Shown: positions 24,988 to 35,578 of the stretch, in pieces
Numbering within the stretch: the first letter of the stretch is position 1
How the letters are laid out: each line of letters starts with the position of its first letter
Source: Anaerolineaceae bacterium
GTDB lineage: Bacteria > Chloroflexota > Anaerolineae > Anaerolineales > Anaerolineaceae
Direction of reading: 5' to 3'
Assembly: GCA_017417055.1 (NCBI GenBank)
Contig: JAFPZX010000043.1
Location: 1 to 61,730, forward strand
DNA length: 61,730 bases
Translations under genes and position numbers: made by a program
Notes under the pieces: generated by a model
What the model saw: the letters and a program-made list of their open reading frames with translations, nothing else
The model's database searches: none
What the model was told of the DNA's origin: nothing

Positions 24988-27555
24988 ATGGAAAATACGG
25001 AACGCGGAATCAGACAAGTTGATATTGATAAGGAGATGCAGCAATCCTATCTGGATTATGCGATGAGCGTGATCATTTCACGTGCACTGCCGGACGCCCG
25101 GGATGGGTTGAAACCGGTTCAGCGCAGGATCCTGTATGCGATGTACGATATGGGGATTCGGCCGGAACTTCCTTATAAAAAATCCGCCCGTATTGTCGGT
25201 GAAGTACTCGGTAAATATCATCCGCATGGTGACGCGGCAGTTTATGATGCCATGGCGCGTCTTGCGCAGGATTTTACAATTCGCTATCCGCTTGTCGATG
25301 GGCAGGGAAATTTCGGTTCGATTGACGGCGATCCCCCGGCTGCCATGCGTTATACGGAAGCGCGTCTTGATAAAATCTCCATGGAGATTCTGAAAGATAT
25401 TGACGAGGAAACCGTTGGGTTCACCGGAAATTTCGATGACACATTGAAAGAACCGGAAGTGCTCCCTTCCATCGTTCCGAATCTTTTGGTCAACGGTGCC
25501 AGTGGTATCGCGGTAGGTATGGCAACAAACATTCCTCCTCATAACCTTGGAGAAGTCTGTGACGCAGTTATTTATCTGCTCCAGGAATGGGAGCATTATG
25601 ACGATATCACCGTTGAAGATCTGATGAAATTTGTCAAGGGTCCGGATTTTCCAACCGGCGGTATTGTTGTATTGGAAGACGCGAGAAATGAACTCGTCTC
25701 TGCCTATGCCACGGGACGCGGACGTCTGATGGTCCGCGGCAGGGTTCATCTGGAAGATATGGGCAGAGGCCGCAGCCGTCTGATTATTACCGAAATTCCT
25801 TATCAAATCAATAAGACCGGTTTGATTGAGCGCATCGCTCAGTTGGTTCGTGACGGGATTATCGAAGGTATTGCTGACCTGCGTGATGAATCGGATCGGC
25901 AGGGAATGCGTGTCGTAATCGAACTTTCCAAAGCCGCGGATCCTGAGGCTGTTTTGCGGGATTTGTATAAGCGGACGCCTCTTCAAACTACCTTCGGTAT
26001 CATTTTACTGGCTTTAGTTGATAACAAACCGCGGGTGCTGAGTCTCAAAGAAGCTCTGCGCGTATACGCTGATCATCAATTGGAAGTGATCCGCCGAAAG
26101 ACCGAATTTGAGCTTGCTAAAGCGAAAAAGCGTGCTCATATTTTGGAAGGACTTCTGACTGCAATTGATAATTTGGACGAGATCATTCACATTATCCGGT
26201 CCTCTGAAAATGAAGCCGCTGCACGGGATGCCATCATGGCTCGATTTGATTTGGATCGCGAGCAGACTCAGGCTATCCTGGATATGCCTTTGAAGCGATT
26301 GACACATCTGGAATATGACAAACTTCTTGCGGAACTTCAGTCGTTGAGACAGGCAATTCAGGAAATGGAAGAGTTATTAGCCTCTCCGCTGAAGATGCGT
26401 GAATTGCTGGCTTCCAAACTTCGTGACCTGATGCAAACCTATGGTGATGCCCGCCGCACACAGATTGCTTTACTGGGAGAAGGTATCTCTTCCAAGGAAA
26501 TGCTGACGGCAAACGCACTGATTCAGGCAGAGGATTGTTTCGTCGGGTTGACGCGTGACGGGAAGATTGGTCGGGTCGAGGTTGGAACTGTCAAACAACG
26601 CGGCTTTGCCATTCCGGAATGGATCGTACGCTCTGATACCCAGCAAACGGTCTATGTGGTGAGTGAGACCGGGAAAACCTGTGGCTTATACGTCGAAACG
26701 CTGCCGAAGGTGGATGATTTCTCTGCCGGAATTGATTTTGCCTCTGTTTCCGGATGGGCTGAAAATGAAAAACCGGTCACGATTTTTACCATGCCATCGC
26801 GTGAGAAAATGGATGAAAAGGCGTCTGTGATAACTGTTACGGAAAAAGGGATGCTCAAGCGTTCTCTGGTCAGTGATGTTCCATTTGCTTCCTCTCAGTC
26901 ATTCAATTTATGTAAAGTCAATACCGGAGACCGATTGTTGTGTGTGCTTGTCAGCCCTTCGGAAGCTTCTGATATTATGCTGGTGACCCGGAACGGGATG
27001 GGAATTCGCTTTGGGCAGGATGATTTGCGTCCGATGGGGCTTGTCGCTGCCGGAGTGAACGGAATCAAGTTCAAAGGTGACGACACTGTTGTTGGTGCTT
27101 CTATGGTAACAGAACAGGATAGCAGCTGCTTTGTTTTAAATGACTGGTCCTTAGGACAGATTGCTGTAGCGGATTTCCCAAAACAGGGCCGTTATGGACA
27201 GGGTGTGATTGCGCTGCGGCTGAAAGAAAATACGCGTGTTGTGGGCTTTTTCACGATGAGTACCAATAATGCGATGCTTTATGTTCGCTTTGGTACGGGA
27301 CGGTTCCGATCTCTGAAACCTTCTGCCGCAAAGCCCGGACGCAGAGCGCGTTCCCTTGAACCGGTGACACAGAACCTCCTGCATGAAGCGACCGGTGTGA
27401 TCTGGCTGCCGATGGATGATATGGAAGAGGAAAAAACAGAAAAAGCTGCTGCTGAAAAACCAGGGAAAAAGGATATTTCTGCTGAAATGAAGTCCGGTGA
27501 ACCGAATAATCCGGGAAGTGAAGGCTCATCACCGGAACAGGCCTCACTGTTTTAG
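24988..27555 (+). CDS. gyrA: DNA gyrase/topoisomerase IV subunit A
   Basis: 855 aa type IIA topoisomerase breakage-reunion subunit. It opens [18 protein letters not shown]; the catalytic Tyr122 is in AAMRYTEA, at the same position as in E. coli GyrA. The quinolone-region motif is [12 protein letters not shown], with Ala at position 83 and Asp at 87. The C-terminal beta-pinwheel blades follow (about 500-800), but no QRRGGKG GyrA-box is visible, only [10 protein letters not shown] in the first blade. An acidic Lys/Glu/Pro tail ends the protein. gyrA is the default name; parC is possible. The ribosome site is GGAGG. Confidence 0.85.
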   Translation: MENTERGIRQVDIDKEMQQSYLDYAMSVIISRALPDARDGLKPVQRRILYAMYDMGIRPELPYKKSARIVGEVLGKYHPHGDAAVYDAMARLAQDFTIRYPLVDGQGNFGSIDGDPPAAMRYTEARLDKISMEILKDIDEETVGFTGNFDDTLKEPEVLPSIVPNLLVNGASGIAVGMATNIPPHNLGEVCDAVIYLLQEWEHYDDITVEDLMKFVKGPDFPTGGIVVLEDARNELVSAYATGRGRLMVRGRVHLEDMGRGRSRLIITEIPYQINKTGLIERIAQLVRDGIIEGIADLRDESDRQGMRVVIELSKAADPEAVLRDLYKRTPLQTTFGIILLALVDNKPRVLSLKEALRVYADHQLEVIRRKTEFELAKAKKRAHILEGLLTAIDNLDEIIHIIRSSENEAAARDAIMARFDLDREQTQAILDMPLKRLTHLEYDKLLAELQSLRQAIQEMEELLASPLKMRELLASKLRDLMQTYGDARRTQIALLGEGISSKEMLTANALIQAEDCFVGLTRDGKIGRVEVGTVKQRGFAIPEWIVRSDTQQTVYVVSETGKTCGLYVETLPKVDDFSAGIDFASVSGWAENEKPVTIFTMPSREKMDEKASVITVTEKGMLKRSLVSDVPFASSQSFNLCKVNTGDRLLCVLVSPSEASDIMLVTRNGMGIRFGQDDLRPMGLVAAGVNGIKFKGDDTVVGASMVTEQDSSCFVLNDWSLGQIAVADFPKQGRYGQGVIALRLKENTRVVGFFTMSTNNAMLYVRFGTGRFRSLKPSAAKPGRRARSLEPVTQNLLHEATGVIWLPMDDMEEEKTEKAAAEKPGKKDISAEMKSGEPNNPGSEGSSPEQASLF

Positions 27556-27581
27556 AAAAGAGCTGTTTTATTTCGTGAAAA

Positions 27582-27639
27582 GCAAAAGGACCTGTTTTTG
27601 TCGACTCAGGCTTGAGTCTATAGATCAGGTTCCTTTTGC
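27582..27639. repeat. Dispersed hairpin with GACTCA loop word
   Basis: GCAAAAGGACCTG (27582-27594) pairs with CAGGTTCCTTTTGC (27626-27639; one bulge); the loop holds GACTCA/TGAGTC. It lies between the convergent gyrA and AlgJ-like genes and probably stops both. The same CCTGTTTTTGT(T/C)GACTCA word is in the hairpin at 36943-37005. Confidence 0.65.
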
Positions 27640-27698
27640 CTGAGTCAACGGAAAATAGCGTTGATCAACGTTTCTTTAGATATTTTTTATGCATTTTA

Positions 27699-28778
27699 TT
27701 AGTGCACACCATCAAGCAGGAATGGAAGATTGCGTTCTACAAGCATAATGACAACGTAATCCGGATTCTCTTCTTCAAGATCAATGAGATACAAGTCTCC
27801 ATATGTGATGAACAGGATGTCCTTGATATCATGGATGGCTGAGCGGATATAATATTCCGCAAAGGAGTCTCCGATAACCAGGACTTTTTTGTGCAATTCC
27901 GAGTGGGGATCATCGTTCGTAAAGCGCTGAAGGTTTCCATAGTTAATTGTCTGTGTTTTGTAGATCCCGAGACCGTCATCAAATTCCATTTCAATCGCAT
28001 TCGGTTCAGAAAACCGGTCTGAAAGTCCGAGCATTCCGGCAAGGTCAAGTCCACTGCTTTCGTAGTGATGGTACTGCGGTTCTGTCTTGCTTTCATCTGA
28101 GCCGGTGAAGGCTGATTTGATTTGCCGAGCAGCAAACCATCCGCCGAGATCATTCCAATGAGTGTCTGTTTCAAAATAGAGCGGGTAGTCTGCAAGAAGG
28201 TTTTGAAAATCGCTTTTCGGATACAGAACCGGATAAGTCAGATGGTTTTTAAGGTAAGCACTCAGCTGATCAGCCCTGCTTTCATTGGAGACTCTTCGGA
28301 TAGCATCGGGCATTAAACTGTTGTAGACCTGTTCTTTGTCGGGCGCAATGAAAAAAAGGCATTTTGTATCGGATTCCTGCATGTAGTCAAAAAAATTTCT
28401 CAGATTATCAGTAATCGACTGAAGTTCCTCTTCGGTAAACCGACTGAGCCCTTTGTAATTATCAACGGTTTTCCTATAAAACAAGACGTCTTCTTTTCCT
28501 CGGATCACATCTGATTGTGTGAAATCCAATCCGCTTTGCAGCTGGAACCCACGGAAAAGTTCGATAAACTGGTTCTTAAAGGGCAATGTATCGGAAAGCC
28601 AATCTTCAAAACGTTTTGGCCAGGAGGAAAAGTTCTGTCGGTTCAGTTCAGGAAAGCCCTCTATTGTTTTATTTTCGGTGTTTGTGTAACCGATCTGCTC
28701 CCGGAACAAAGTAAAGATCGGAATTGGTGCGAAAGTCAGCAGAATGAAAAAAGCCAGAAAGATGTGTTGTTTTTTCAT
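27699..28778 (-). CDS. AlgJ/AlgX-like polysaccharide O-acetylation protein (DHHW family)
   Basis: 359 aa. One N-terminal membrane or signal segment (about 5-25) precedes an extracytoplasmic SGNH-like domain with TDTHWNDLGGW (the Asp/His pair of the family) and VIGDSFAEYYI (the nucleophile Ser block). It acts with the MBOAT protein encoded just upstream (6-base gap): MBOAT passes acetyl groups across the membrane and the AlgJ/DHHW-type protein transfers them to a surface polymer. The polymer is unknown; no polymerase genes are nearby. Confidence 0.8.
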   Translation of the reverse strand: MKKQHIFLAFFILLTFAPIPIFTLFREQIGYTNTENKTIEGFPELNRQNFSSWPKRFEDWLSDTLPFKNQFIELFRGFQLQSGLDFTQSDVIRGKEDVLFYRKTVDNYKGLSRFTEEELQSITDNLRNFFDYMQESDTKCLFFIAPDKEQVYNSLMPDAIRRVSNESRADQLSAYLKNHLTYPVLYPKSDFQNLLADYPLYFETDTHWNDLGGWFAARQIKSAFTGSDESKTEPQYHHYESSGLDLAGMLGLSDRFSEPNAIEMEFDDGLGIYKTQTINYGNLQRFTNDDPHSELHKKVLVIGDSFAEYYIRSAIHDIKDILFITYGDLYLIDLEEENPDYVVIMLVERNLPFLLDGVH

Positions 28779-28784
28779 GTTATC

Positions 28785-30191
28785 CTAAAACCTGAAGTAA
28801 ATAAAAGGATTATGTGCCGCATTGGCAAGCATGACAATGGAAAGAAAAAGACAGCCGATTGCGACTGTTCCCCCGAGAATCTCTGACATCGTTGGATGTT
28901 TTTTTCGCAGGTATTCTGTGATCTGTGATCCAAAACCGAAAGACAAGAGTATGCTTATGATGAATATCAGGATCGTTAGCGGATCAACGATTTCAGAAAA
29001 ATTCCAATTTCCGGTGTCTGTTAGCTTAAACATTTGTTTCAGCTGAGCAGCTGCCATGGACAGGTTGTCAGCTCGGAAGAGCACCCATCCAATGCAGACG
29101 ACAAACATGGTGTAAACGTGTGACAATATTGTATTTATTCTTGAATTTTGTTTTTTTGAAGGAACAAAGCGTTCAAGAATCAAAAAAAATCCGTGAAACA
29201 TTCCCCATGCGACAAAATTCCATTGCGCTCCATGCCAGAGCCCTGTGGTAAAAAAGACAATCAGGAGGTTTATTCCGGTTCGGACGGTTCCTTTCCGATT
29301 CCCTCCGAGAGGAATATAGAGATAATCCCGGAACCAGGTTGAGAGGGAAATGTGCCATCTCCGCCAAAATTCGCGGATAGAGGTGGAAATATACGGGAGG
29401 TTGAAGTTTTCGCGGAATGTGAATCCGAATACATTCGCTAATCCGATTGCCATGTCAGAATAGCCGGAGAAGTCAAAATAGATCTGAAGTGTATAAAAAA
29501 CCGCAGCTGTCCAACACAACAGAGCAGAGAGATCATTTATCGGGTGACTTAGAATCTCGTCCACCGCGTATCCCAGTGTATTTGCGAGGAGTACCTTTTT
29601 CGCCATTCCAAAGCAGAACCGTTTGAGTCCGAGGACTGTTTTATCAAGTGTCAGTGTTCTGTTATGAAGTGAGTCACTGATGTCTTTATATTTGACGATT
29701 GGACCAGCAATTAATTGTGGGAAGAAGGATATATATAAAGCGAGATCGGTCCAGGAACGCTGAACCACAATTGTTCCACGGTAGAGATCAACGATGTAGG
29801 ATATAGCCTGAAACGTATAAAATGAGATTCCGATTGGCAGGGATATTTTCCGCAGCGGTATGAATTCCGAATGGAGCAGCGAGTTCAGTGATTCCGCAAA
29901 AAAATTGAAATATTTAAAATAACCCAGGAGCAGCACATTACCGGTAACAGCAATGGCTGTAAGAAGTTTCCTTTGCCGGGTATTGTTTTGCCTGTCAATC
30001 AGTAATCCGCAGGCATAATTTAAAGATATAGTCAGCAACAGAAGAACGATATATTTCGGTTCTCCCCATGCATAAAAGAGCAGACTCATGACAAGCAGGA
30101 ACAGATTGCTGCCCTTTTTTTGTGTGAGGATCGCTCCTGTCAATACAATCGGAAGGAAGATCCATAAAAATGGAAAGGAACTGAAGACCAT
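28785..30191 (-). CDS. MBOAT-family membrane O-acyltransferase (AlgI-like)
   Basis: 468 aa, about ten or more membrane helices. The family core is LPIGISFYTFQAISYIVD (about 120-140), FDFSGYSDMAIGLANVFG, and the histidine motif TTGLWHGAQWNFVAWGMFHG with the catalytic His in GLWHG. It accepts an acyl group on the inner side and moves it outward for surface-polymer acetylation. The gene lies between the FGE-like lipoprotein gene (27 bases upstream) and the AlgJ-like gene, all in one direction. Confidence 0.9.
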   Translation of the reverse strand: MVFSSFPFLWIFLPIVLTGAILTQKKGSNLFLLVMSLLFYAWGEPKYIVLLLLTISLNYACGLLIDRQNNTRQRKLLTAIAVTGNVLLLGYFKYFNFFAESLNSLLHSEFIPLRKISLPIGISFYTFQAISYIVDLYRGTIVVQRSWTDLALYISFFPQLIAGPIVKYKDISDSLHNRTLTLDKTVLGLKRFCFGMAKKVLLANTLGYAVDEILSHPINDLSALLCWTAAVFYTLQIYFDFSGYSDMAIGLANVFGFTFRENFNLPYISTSIREFWRRWHISLSTWFRDYLYIPLGGNRKGTVRTGINLLIVFFTTGLWHGAQWNFVAWGMFHGFFLILERFVPSKKQNSRINTILSHVYTMFVVCIGWVLFRADNLSMAAAQLKQMFKLTDTGNWNFSEIVDPLTILIFIISILLSFGFGSQITEYLRKKHPTMSEILGGTVAIGCLFLSIVMLANAAHNPFIYFRF

Positions 30192-30218
30192 ATCTTTCTA
30201 AGCTAAACTTGTGTCAGA

Positions 30219-32042
30219 TTATTCGATGCCATCCGTGAGCACACAGCGGAAACCGATATAATAATTCGGTGTTGCCGCGTGTCCGCGATAAGTCGTCTGA
30301 AGGGATTCAAGATAATTGCCTTCCTCCGCAGGAGCTGCGGAACCACCTCGGATCACATGGTCTTCACTTTCCGGAGTGTATGATCCGGATACCCATTCCC
30401 ATGCGTTGCCGGCCATATCGAGTACTCCGTAAGGGCTGGCTCCTTTTTCAAATGATCCGACCGGTGTCAGATCATAGGTAAGCCCTGGAATGTTCGCGAG
30501 CAGATTGTCTATGTTGGGTTCCTCATCACCCCATGGGTAAATCCGATTGTTATTGCCTCGGGCAGCTTTTTCCCATTGGGATTCATTGGGAAGTGCTCCT
30601 CCCAGCCAGCTGCAGTATCGCTGCGCCTGACGGTAGGTGACATAGGTAGCGGGATAGTCTGCATAGGTGATATCTTCAAGATCCATCAAGTCTGTCACGC
30701 TGCAGGTACCTGCGTCGGCGCATTCTTTGTATTGTGCGTTGGTAATTTCTGTCCGGGTAATCCAATAATTGTCGAGGCGGGATGCTTCTTTATTGTCTGA
30801 TCCGGGTGTAAATTCGTCTGCGGGTACGTAAACCATGTCAACACCATTCATGGTTTTAATCCGTACCTCAATAACTTCCTGCTCTATGGGTGTTTCACCT
30901 TCATCAGCTGCAGGTTCTTTTTCGAAGGATTCTTCGTTTGAATTATCCGTGTTTATCAGATTTGCGGAAGCTTTATCCGTAATGTCTGATGTATTATCAT
31001 TTGCGGTTATCTGCGTTTGATTTGTTTCAGTTATCTGATGTTCTGGCGAGATTTCTGTTGAGACAGATGCATTAGCTGTATTCATTATGTCGTTGATTTG
31101 TGTTTGAAGTGTTTCTTTTTCAAATTTGAGGGCGTCAATTGCCGCTGAGGCTTCAGCCAATGCCTGCTCTTTTTCAGTTATCGCGTTTTGCAGCTCCGCG
31201 TTAGAACCGGTAAGTTCTTTGATTGAACTGTTTTTTTCATCAAGCTGTGCCTGCAGTTCTTCTTTTTCACTGTTGAGTTTGCCGATGAGTGTATCTTTTT
31301 CTTCCAGCTGTCCGTCCTTTTCTGATAATGAATCCTGAAGAGTAGTGTTAGAACTTGTGTGCTCTGTGATGGTGTTCAGATTATCATCGATTTGTGTTAG
31401 AAGAGCTTCATTTTCGATTTTAAGAGCTTCGAGAGCTCCGGAAGTTTCTGCAATTTGCTGTTCATTTTCTGCAATGGTGTTTTGCAGCGAAGTATTTGCA
31501 GTTGAAAGCTCGTTTATTTCATTGTTGGCTTTGTCAAGTTGTGATTTAAGATCGTCATTTTCATTGCTGAGCGCATCAATTGCAGCGGCAGCTTCGTCCA
31601 ATGCCTGATCTTTTTCTGAAGCTTGTTCCTGCAATTCTGTGAGTTTTTGTGTTGAGCGATTCAAATTTTCAGAAGTTTCTTCAAGTTCTGCTGAAATTTT
31701 CTCCTTTTCTGTCGCAATGTTGTCTAATAGGTCTGTGGTTTCTGATAATTTTGCAGTATTTTCATCGTATTTCGTCTGTAATTCCGTATGCTCGTCGGTC
31801 AGGGTATTTAATTGCTCCGTTGTTTCAGTAAGGATAGATTCTTTTTCCTTTATTTCTTTCTCTAAAGTGTTTTTTTCATCAGAAAGTTTTTGAACCTGTT
31901 TTTCAGCTTCTGCTAATTGTGATTGAAATGCTTCTATTTCTTCCGCAAATTGCTGTTCAATCATGGCAACTTTTTTACTGCTGCAGCCTGTGACTGAAAA
32001 GATCAAGAAAAAAATAAATAAAGCCCGGGTTATTTTTTTCAT
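30219..32042 (-). CDS. Coiled-coil lipoprotein with C-terminal FGE/SUMF1-type domain
   Basis: 607 aa. A lipoprotein signal (VTGC, Cys near residue 20) is followed by a long coiled coil of Gln, Glu, Lys and Leu (about 25-330) with repeating EKE.LQTQI and TSLQNTIAE-like blocks, a Thr/Asn/Ser linker, then a formylglycine-generating-enzyme-like domain (about 395-605). The domain has the usual MVYVPADEFTPGS start, ITRTEITNAQYKEC, QWEKAARG, YPWGDEEP, GNAWEWVSG and RGGSA...GFRCV. Such domains often serve as binding scaffolds. First gene of the acetylation operon; GAGGAG ribosome site. Confidence 0.8.
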   Translation of the reverse strand: MKKITRALFIFFLIFSVTGCSSKKVAMIEQQFAEEIEAFQSQLAEAEKQVQKLSDEKNTLEKEIKEKESILTETTEQLNTLTDEHTELQTKYDENTAKLSETTDLLDNIATEKEKISAELEETSENLNRSTQKLTELQEQASEKDQALDEAAAAIDALSNENDDLKSQLDKANNEINELSTANTSLQNTIAENEQQIAETSGALEALKIENEALLTQIDDNLNTITEHTSSNTTLQDSLSEKDGQLEEKDTLIGKLNSEKEELQAQLDEKNSSIKELTGSNAELQNAITEKEQALAEASAAIDALKFEKETLQTQINDIMNTANASVSTEISPEHQITETNQTQITANDNTSDITDKASANLINTDNSNEESFEKEPAADEGETPIEQEVIEVRIKTMNGVDMVYVPADEFTPGSDNKEASRLDNYWITRTEITNAQYKECADAGTCSVTDLMDLEDITYADYPATYVTYRQAQRYCSWLGGALPNESQWEKAARGNNNRIYPWGDEEPNIDNLLANIPGLTYDLTPVGSFEKGASPYGVLDMAGNAWEWVSGSYTPESEDHVIRGGSAAPAEEGNYLESLQTTYRGHAATPNYYIGFRCVLTDGIE

Positions 32043-32133
32043 AGGTACTCCTCTCTGATGGACATATCATTAATTCAATTTTTACCAAATTAATCTTATC
32101 ATTATTTTTATAAAAATTTCAGTATTCCATGTA

Positions 32134-32167
32134 AAAAGGACTGCCTTTGTCTGTTGGCAGTCCTTTT
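32134..32167. terminator. Terminator after the parvulin-lipoprotein gene
   Basis: AAAAGGACTGCC (32134-32145) pairs with GGCAGTCCTTTT (32156-32167). In minus orientation it follows the stop at 32189 and ends in a T-run. Confidence 0.8.
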
Positions 32168-32188
32168 CGCTAATGCAGGTTAGATGCG

Positions 32189-35100
32189 TTATTTATTTTC
32201 CGCGTCATTATTGATGATATAAGCCAGGTTTTCCTGTTCAGTATTTTTGATCCCAGCTTCGTCATCATTCTGTTCTGTATTGCGGATCGTCAGTTCTTCA
32301 TCATCTTCCGAAACAGTTTGATCTGTATTCGTGTTATCAGTCTTTTCGTCTTCAGTCTCTTCTTCATCAGAGATAATATGGAATGTCGGAATATCCGGAT
32401 TTTGAGCTTCCGGATCTATCACAACAGGTTCGAAAGCCGGTTCCAACGGAACAAGCGGGAGCCAGACTTCGGGATAGGACTCTACATTATATTTGGCCTG
32501 CAATCCCTGATACCACTCATCATAAACTTCGTTTTGAGCTGCCTGTAATGCTTCATCTTCCATCGGACGAATTTCCTTGCCATCAGAAGCAATGATGTGC
32601 CATCCAAAGCTGCTTTTTACAGGTTCACTGATTTCACCTGGTTCAAGTGCAAATGCCGCATCTTCAAATTCACTGACCATAACATTCCGACCGAACCAGC
32701 CGAGAGCGCCGCCCTGATCCTTGTTACCGGTATCTTTTGAATATTCCGCTGCCAGGGCATCCCATTCCTCGCCTGCGTTCAGTTTTTCAAGCAATTCTTT
32801 GGCTGTTTCTTCGTCTTCAACAAGAATGTGGCGTGCGTTGACCATTTCTTCTTCGAATACACGTCCTTCCAGCAGTTTTTCAACGACCTTGTTTTCAAGA
32901 ATTCCATTGCGGACGTATTCACGGAAGAATTCATAGGAAATTTTTCCATTGAAGGAGACTGAAAGATCCATGTTGATATATTCTTTGAATGCTTCCTCGT
33001 CTGCGTCATCATTACTGATGTCGGTATCAAGATTGAATGAATCCAGTCCCAGAGAGTTTTCCGCTTCAGCGGTTTCTTGTCCATAACCGAAATTTACCTT
33101 CATCTGGTCAACAGCTTCTTTGTTTGTCGCTTCCAGTCCCATTTCAGCTGCTTCATGGTTGAGCATTTTGAAATAAGCCAGCTGATTGATTGTAGATGAA
33201 CCTAATTCCTGTCTTCCCTCTTCAGATAACAAATTTTCGTAATATGCGTTTACATCATCCAGCGGCAGACCGAACATGGCGTAGTATTGTGCATACTGAT
33301 TATAAGATGAAAGAATCTGGTAGCGGTTGAAGACTGCCATTTCAGCAAATTCATCAGCTTTGATTTCATTGCCGTCAACCACAGCGACGACATCAGAATT
33401 TACCACAGATGAGGCAGCCTCAGCTTCCGGAGCAGTATCAGCCGTTTCTTCTGAGGCGGAGATTTCAGAAGAAGTTTCGGCACCTTCAGATGTTTCCGAT
33501 ACGATAGCAGTTGATTCTGCTTCAGTTTCCGCAGCGGCAGTATTTTCGTTGACGGATTCCGTTCCCTCTGATTTTTCTGTGTTTTCTTCAGCAGTTGTTT
33601 CTGCATCGGAAGATTCAGCCTGAGAGTCAGCAATTACTTCTGTTTCGGACGCTTCAACCGGTGTTTCAGCAATAGCTTCAGTATTTGATTCTTCAACCTG
33701 CGAATCCGCAGCTGTTTCATCGTCAGTCGCTTCACTCGTTGATTCAGCTGCTTCTTCAGTATTTGATTCTTCAACCTGTGAATCGGCAATTACTTCATCA
33801 GAATTTTCGGTTTGAGCTGTTTCTTCCGTATTTTCAGGAACAGTGAATTCCGGGGCCATCGGAACCGCATCCATCCAGACTTCCGGATATGACTGGATGT
33901 CATGCTTGGAACGCAGACCAAGAGACCATTCATCATAAGCGGCATTTTGCGCTGCTTCCAGTGCCGCACCGCTGAGGGGACGAATTTCTTTGCCGTCACT
34001 TGCGATAATATGGAAACCATAATTTGTCTGCACCGGTTCGCTGATTTCACCCGGTTCGAGCGCAAAGGCAGCGTTTTCAAATTCTGCTACCATTTCGCCA
34101 CGTCCGAACCATCCAAGGCTGCCGCTGTCGTCTTTGTTAGCAGTATCAAGAGAATTTTCGCTTGCGAGTGCAGCCCAATCTTCGCCTGCTTCAAGTCTGG
34201 CAAGGATGCTTTTTGCGGTCTCTTCATCAGCTACAAGAATATGCCGCGCATTGACCATTTCGGCTTCAAAGGTACGCTGTTCCAGCTCAGTGGCGAACAT
34301 GGTGTTATCGATCAGAATATTGTGAGCGTATTCTTTGAGAAAATCAAAACTGACCAGACCGCCGTAATTCTGTTCAAGAATAGACTGGGCAAATGAACGA
34401 AAAGCCTGATTTTTGTCATCTTCTCCGGTGGTTGCGATTGGATCAACATTGAATGAATCCATACCCATCGGCCCTTCTACATTCGGATCTGGATCTTCAT
34501 AGCCGAACATGCGCTTCAATTGAGCATATACTTCTTCATCTGTGAATTCGATACCGGCTTTTTCTGCTTCCTTACGCAAAACCTTGTCGTAGGTCAGTTG
34601 GTCAACAGCTTCTGTACCTAACCGTTCTTTTCCGCCTTCTCCAAGGATGGAAATCATTTGAGCATTCAGCGTATCAAGCGGCAGACCGTACATGCTGTAC
34701 ATCTGGGCGTATTGATTGTACTGGTTCAAATACTGATAGCGATTGAAGGTAGTCATCTGAACAAATTCATCAATACTGACACCTTCGTTATCAACGCTGG
34801 CTGCGTAGCTGCCGTCATTGATGAATGCAGCGACTTCGGTTTCTGTTACGACTACTTCAGTTTCCGCAGCAGGTTCTTCAGCCGTAACAGCGGTTTCGGT
34901 TTCTGCTTTGTCTGCTTCAGTTTCCGCAGCAGGTTCTTCAGCCGTAACAGCGGTTTCGGTTTCTGTTTCGACTGCTTCAGTTTCTGCAGCAGGTTCTTCA
35001 GCCGTAACAGCGGTTTCGGTTTCTGTTTCGACTGCTTCAGTTTCTGCGGCAGGTTCTTCAGCCGCGGCAGCGGTTTCGGCTTCTGCTTCGACTGCTTCAG

Positions 35101-35431
35101 TTTCCGCGGCAGGTTCTTCAGCTGCGGCAGCGGAGTCAGTTTCTGTTTCAACTGCTTCGGTTTCCGCAGCAGGTTCTTCAGCTGCGGCAGCGGTTTCGGT
35201 TTCTGTTTCAGTTTCCGTACCTGTTTCCTCTGTCACGACAACATCGGCAGTTTCGGTTTCAACAACCGGAGAAACCTGTTCCTCTGCGGCTTCAGTTGGA
35301 ACGGCTGTTGGTTCTTCTACAGTCGGCGCGACTGTAGCGGTAGGAACAACGGTCTGCCCGGAACAGCCAACCATCAGCAAAGCGAAAATAGAAATTAATG
35401 CAATAGTGATAGTTTTTTTATTGAAAGACAT
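32189..35431 (-). CDS. Tandem parvulin-type peptidyl-prolyl isomerase lipoprotein
   Basis: 1080 aa. A lipobox LMVGC (about 20-24) anchors it outside the membrane. Low-complexity Ala/Glu/Thr/Pro repeats (about 50-205) follow. Two SurA/PrsA-like modules are then separated by a second Glu/Ser/Thr-rich linker; each has an N-terminal helical part and a parvulin domain starting VNARHILV and containing LGWFGRG or LGWFGRN...ALEPGEISEPV and FG(F/W)HIIASDGKE. Both catalytic His positions are kept. Likely a foldase of secreted proteins. I start at the ATG at 35431 (AGAGG upstream). The long duplicated architecture is unusual. Confidence 0.88.
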   Translation of the reverse strand: MSFNKKTITIALISIFALLMVGCSGQTVVPTATVAPTVEEPTAVPTEAAEEQVSPVVETETADVVVTEETGTETETETETAAAAEEPAAETEAVETETDSAAAAEEPAAETEAVEAEAETAAAAEEPAAETEAVETETETAVTAEEPAAETEAVETETETAVTAEEPAAETEADKAETETAVTAEEPAAETEVVVTETEVAAFINDGSYAASVDNEGVSIDEFVQMTTFNRYQYLNQYNQYAQMYSMYGLPLDTLNAQMISILGEGGKERLGTEAVDQLTYDKVLRKEAEKAGIEFTDEEVYAQLKRMFGYEDPDPNVEGPMGMDSFNVDPIATTGEDDKNQAFRSFAQSILEQNYGGLVSFDFLKEYAHNILIDNTMFATELEQRTFEAEMVNARHILVADEETAKSILARLEAGEDWAALASENSLDTANKDDSGSLGWFGRGEMVAEFENAAFALEPGEISEPVQTNYGFHIIASDGKEIRPLSGAALEAAQNAAYDEWSLGLRSKHDIQSYPEVWMDAVPMAPEFTVPENTEETAQTENSDEVIADSQVEESNTEEAAESTSEATDDETAADSQVEESNTEAIAETPVEASETEVIADSQAESSDAETTAEENTEKSEGTESVNENTAAAETEAESTAIVSETSEGAETSSEISASEETADTAPEAEAASSVVNSDVVAVVDGNEIKADEFAEMAVFNRYQILSSYNQYAQYYAMFGLPLDDVNAYYENLLSEEGRQELGSSTINQLAYFKMLNHEAAEMGLEATNKEAVDQMKVNFGYGQETAEAENSLGLDSFNLDTDISNDDADEEAFKEYINMDLSVSFNGKISYEFFREYVRNGILENKVVEKLLEGRVFEEEMVNARHILVEDEETAKELLEKLNAGEEWDALAAEYSKDTGNKDQGGALGWFGRNVMVSEFEDAAFALEPGEISEPVKSSFGWHIIASDGKEIRPMEDEALQAAQNEVYDEWYQGLQAKYNVESYPEVWLPLVPLEPAFEPVVIDPEAQNPDIPTFHIISDEEETEDEKTDNTNTDQTVSEDDEELTIRNTEQNDDEAGIKNTEQENLAYIINNDAENK
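34851..35210 (-). repeat. Six tandem 60-bp repeats coding for 20-aa Glu/Thr/Ala units
   Basis: The unit GGTTCTTCAGC(C/T)G(T/C) with flanking TTTCGGTTTCTG recurs with exact 60-base period through 34851-35210, and is translated to AEEPAAETEAVETETETA-type 20-mers. Copies differ at a few positions. Length polymorphism by slippage is likely. Confidence 0.9.
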
Positions 35432-35567
35432 TATATAAACCTCTTTTCCTGTCAATTAAACATTACTTCAATTTTACCGTTGATTTGTTAACATTCTCTA
35501 AAAGTTTTATAAATTGTGAAAGTTCCCTGTTTTCCATGATTTGTCCGTAAAACCGCAAAATCTCATG

Positions 35568-35573
35568 TAAAAT
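35568..35573 (+). promoter_or_regulatory. -10 box of a probably leaderless kinase gene
   Basis: TAAAAT ends 5 bases before the ATG at 35579. No ribosome site is visible. Confidence 0.45.
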
Positions 35574-35578
35574 GATAC

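Noticed and set aside
34658-35438. Long Ser/Cys/Phe-rich open frames on the plus strand opposite the parvulin lipoprotein gene
   Set aside because: They are created by the 60-bp repeats of the real gene on the other strand; no start signal and no family similarity.
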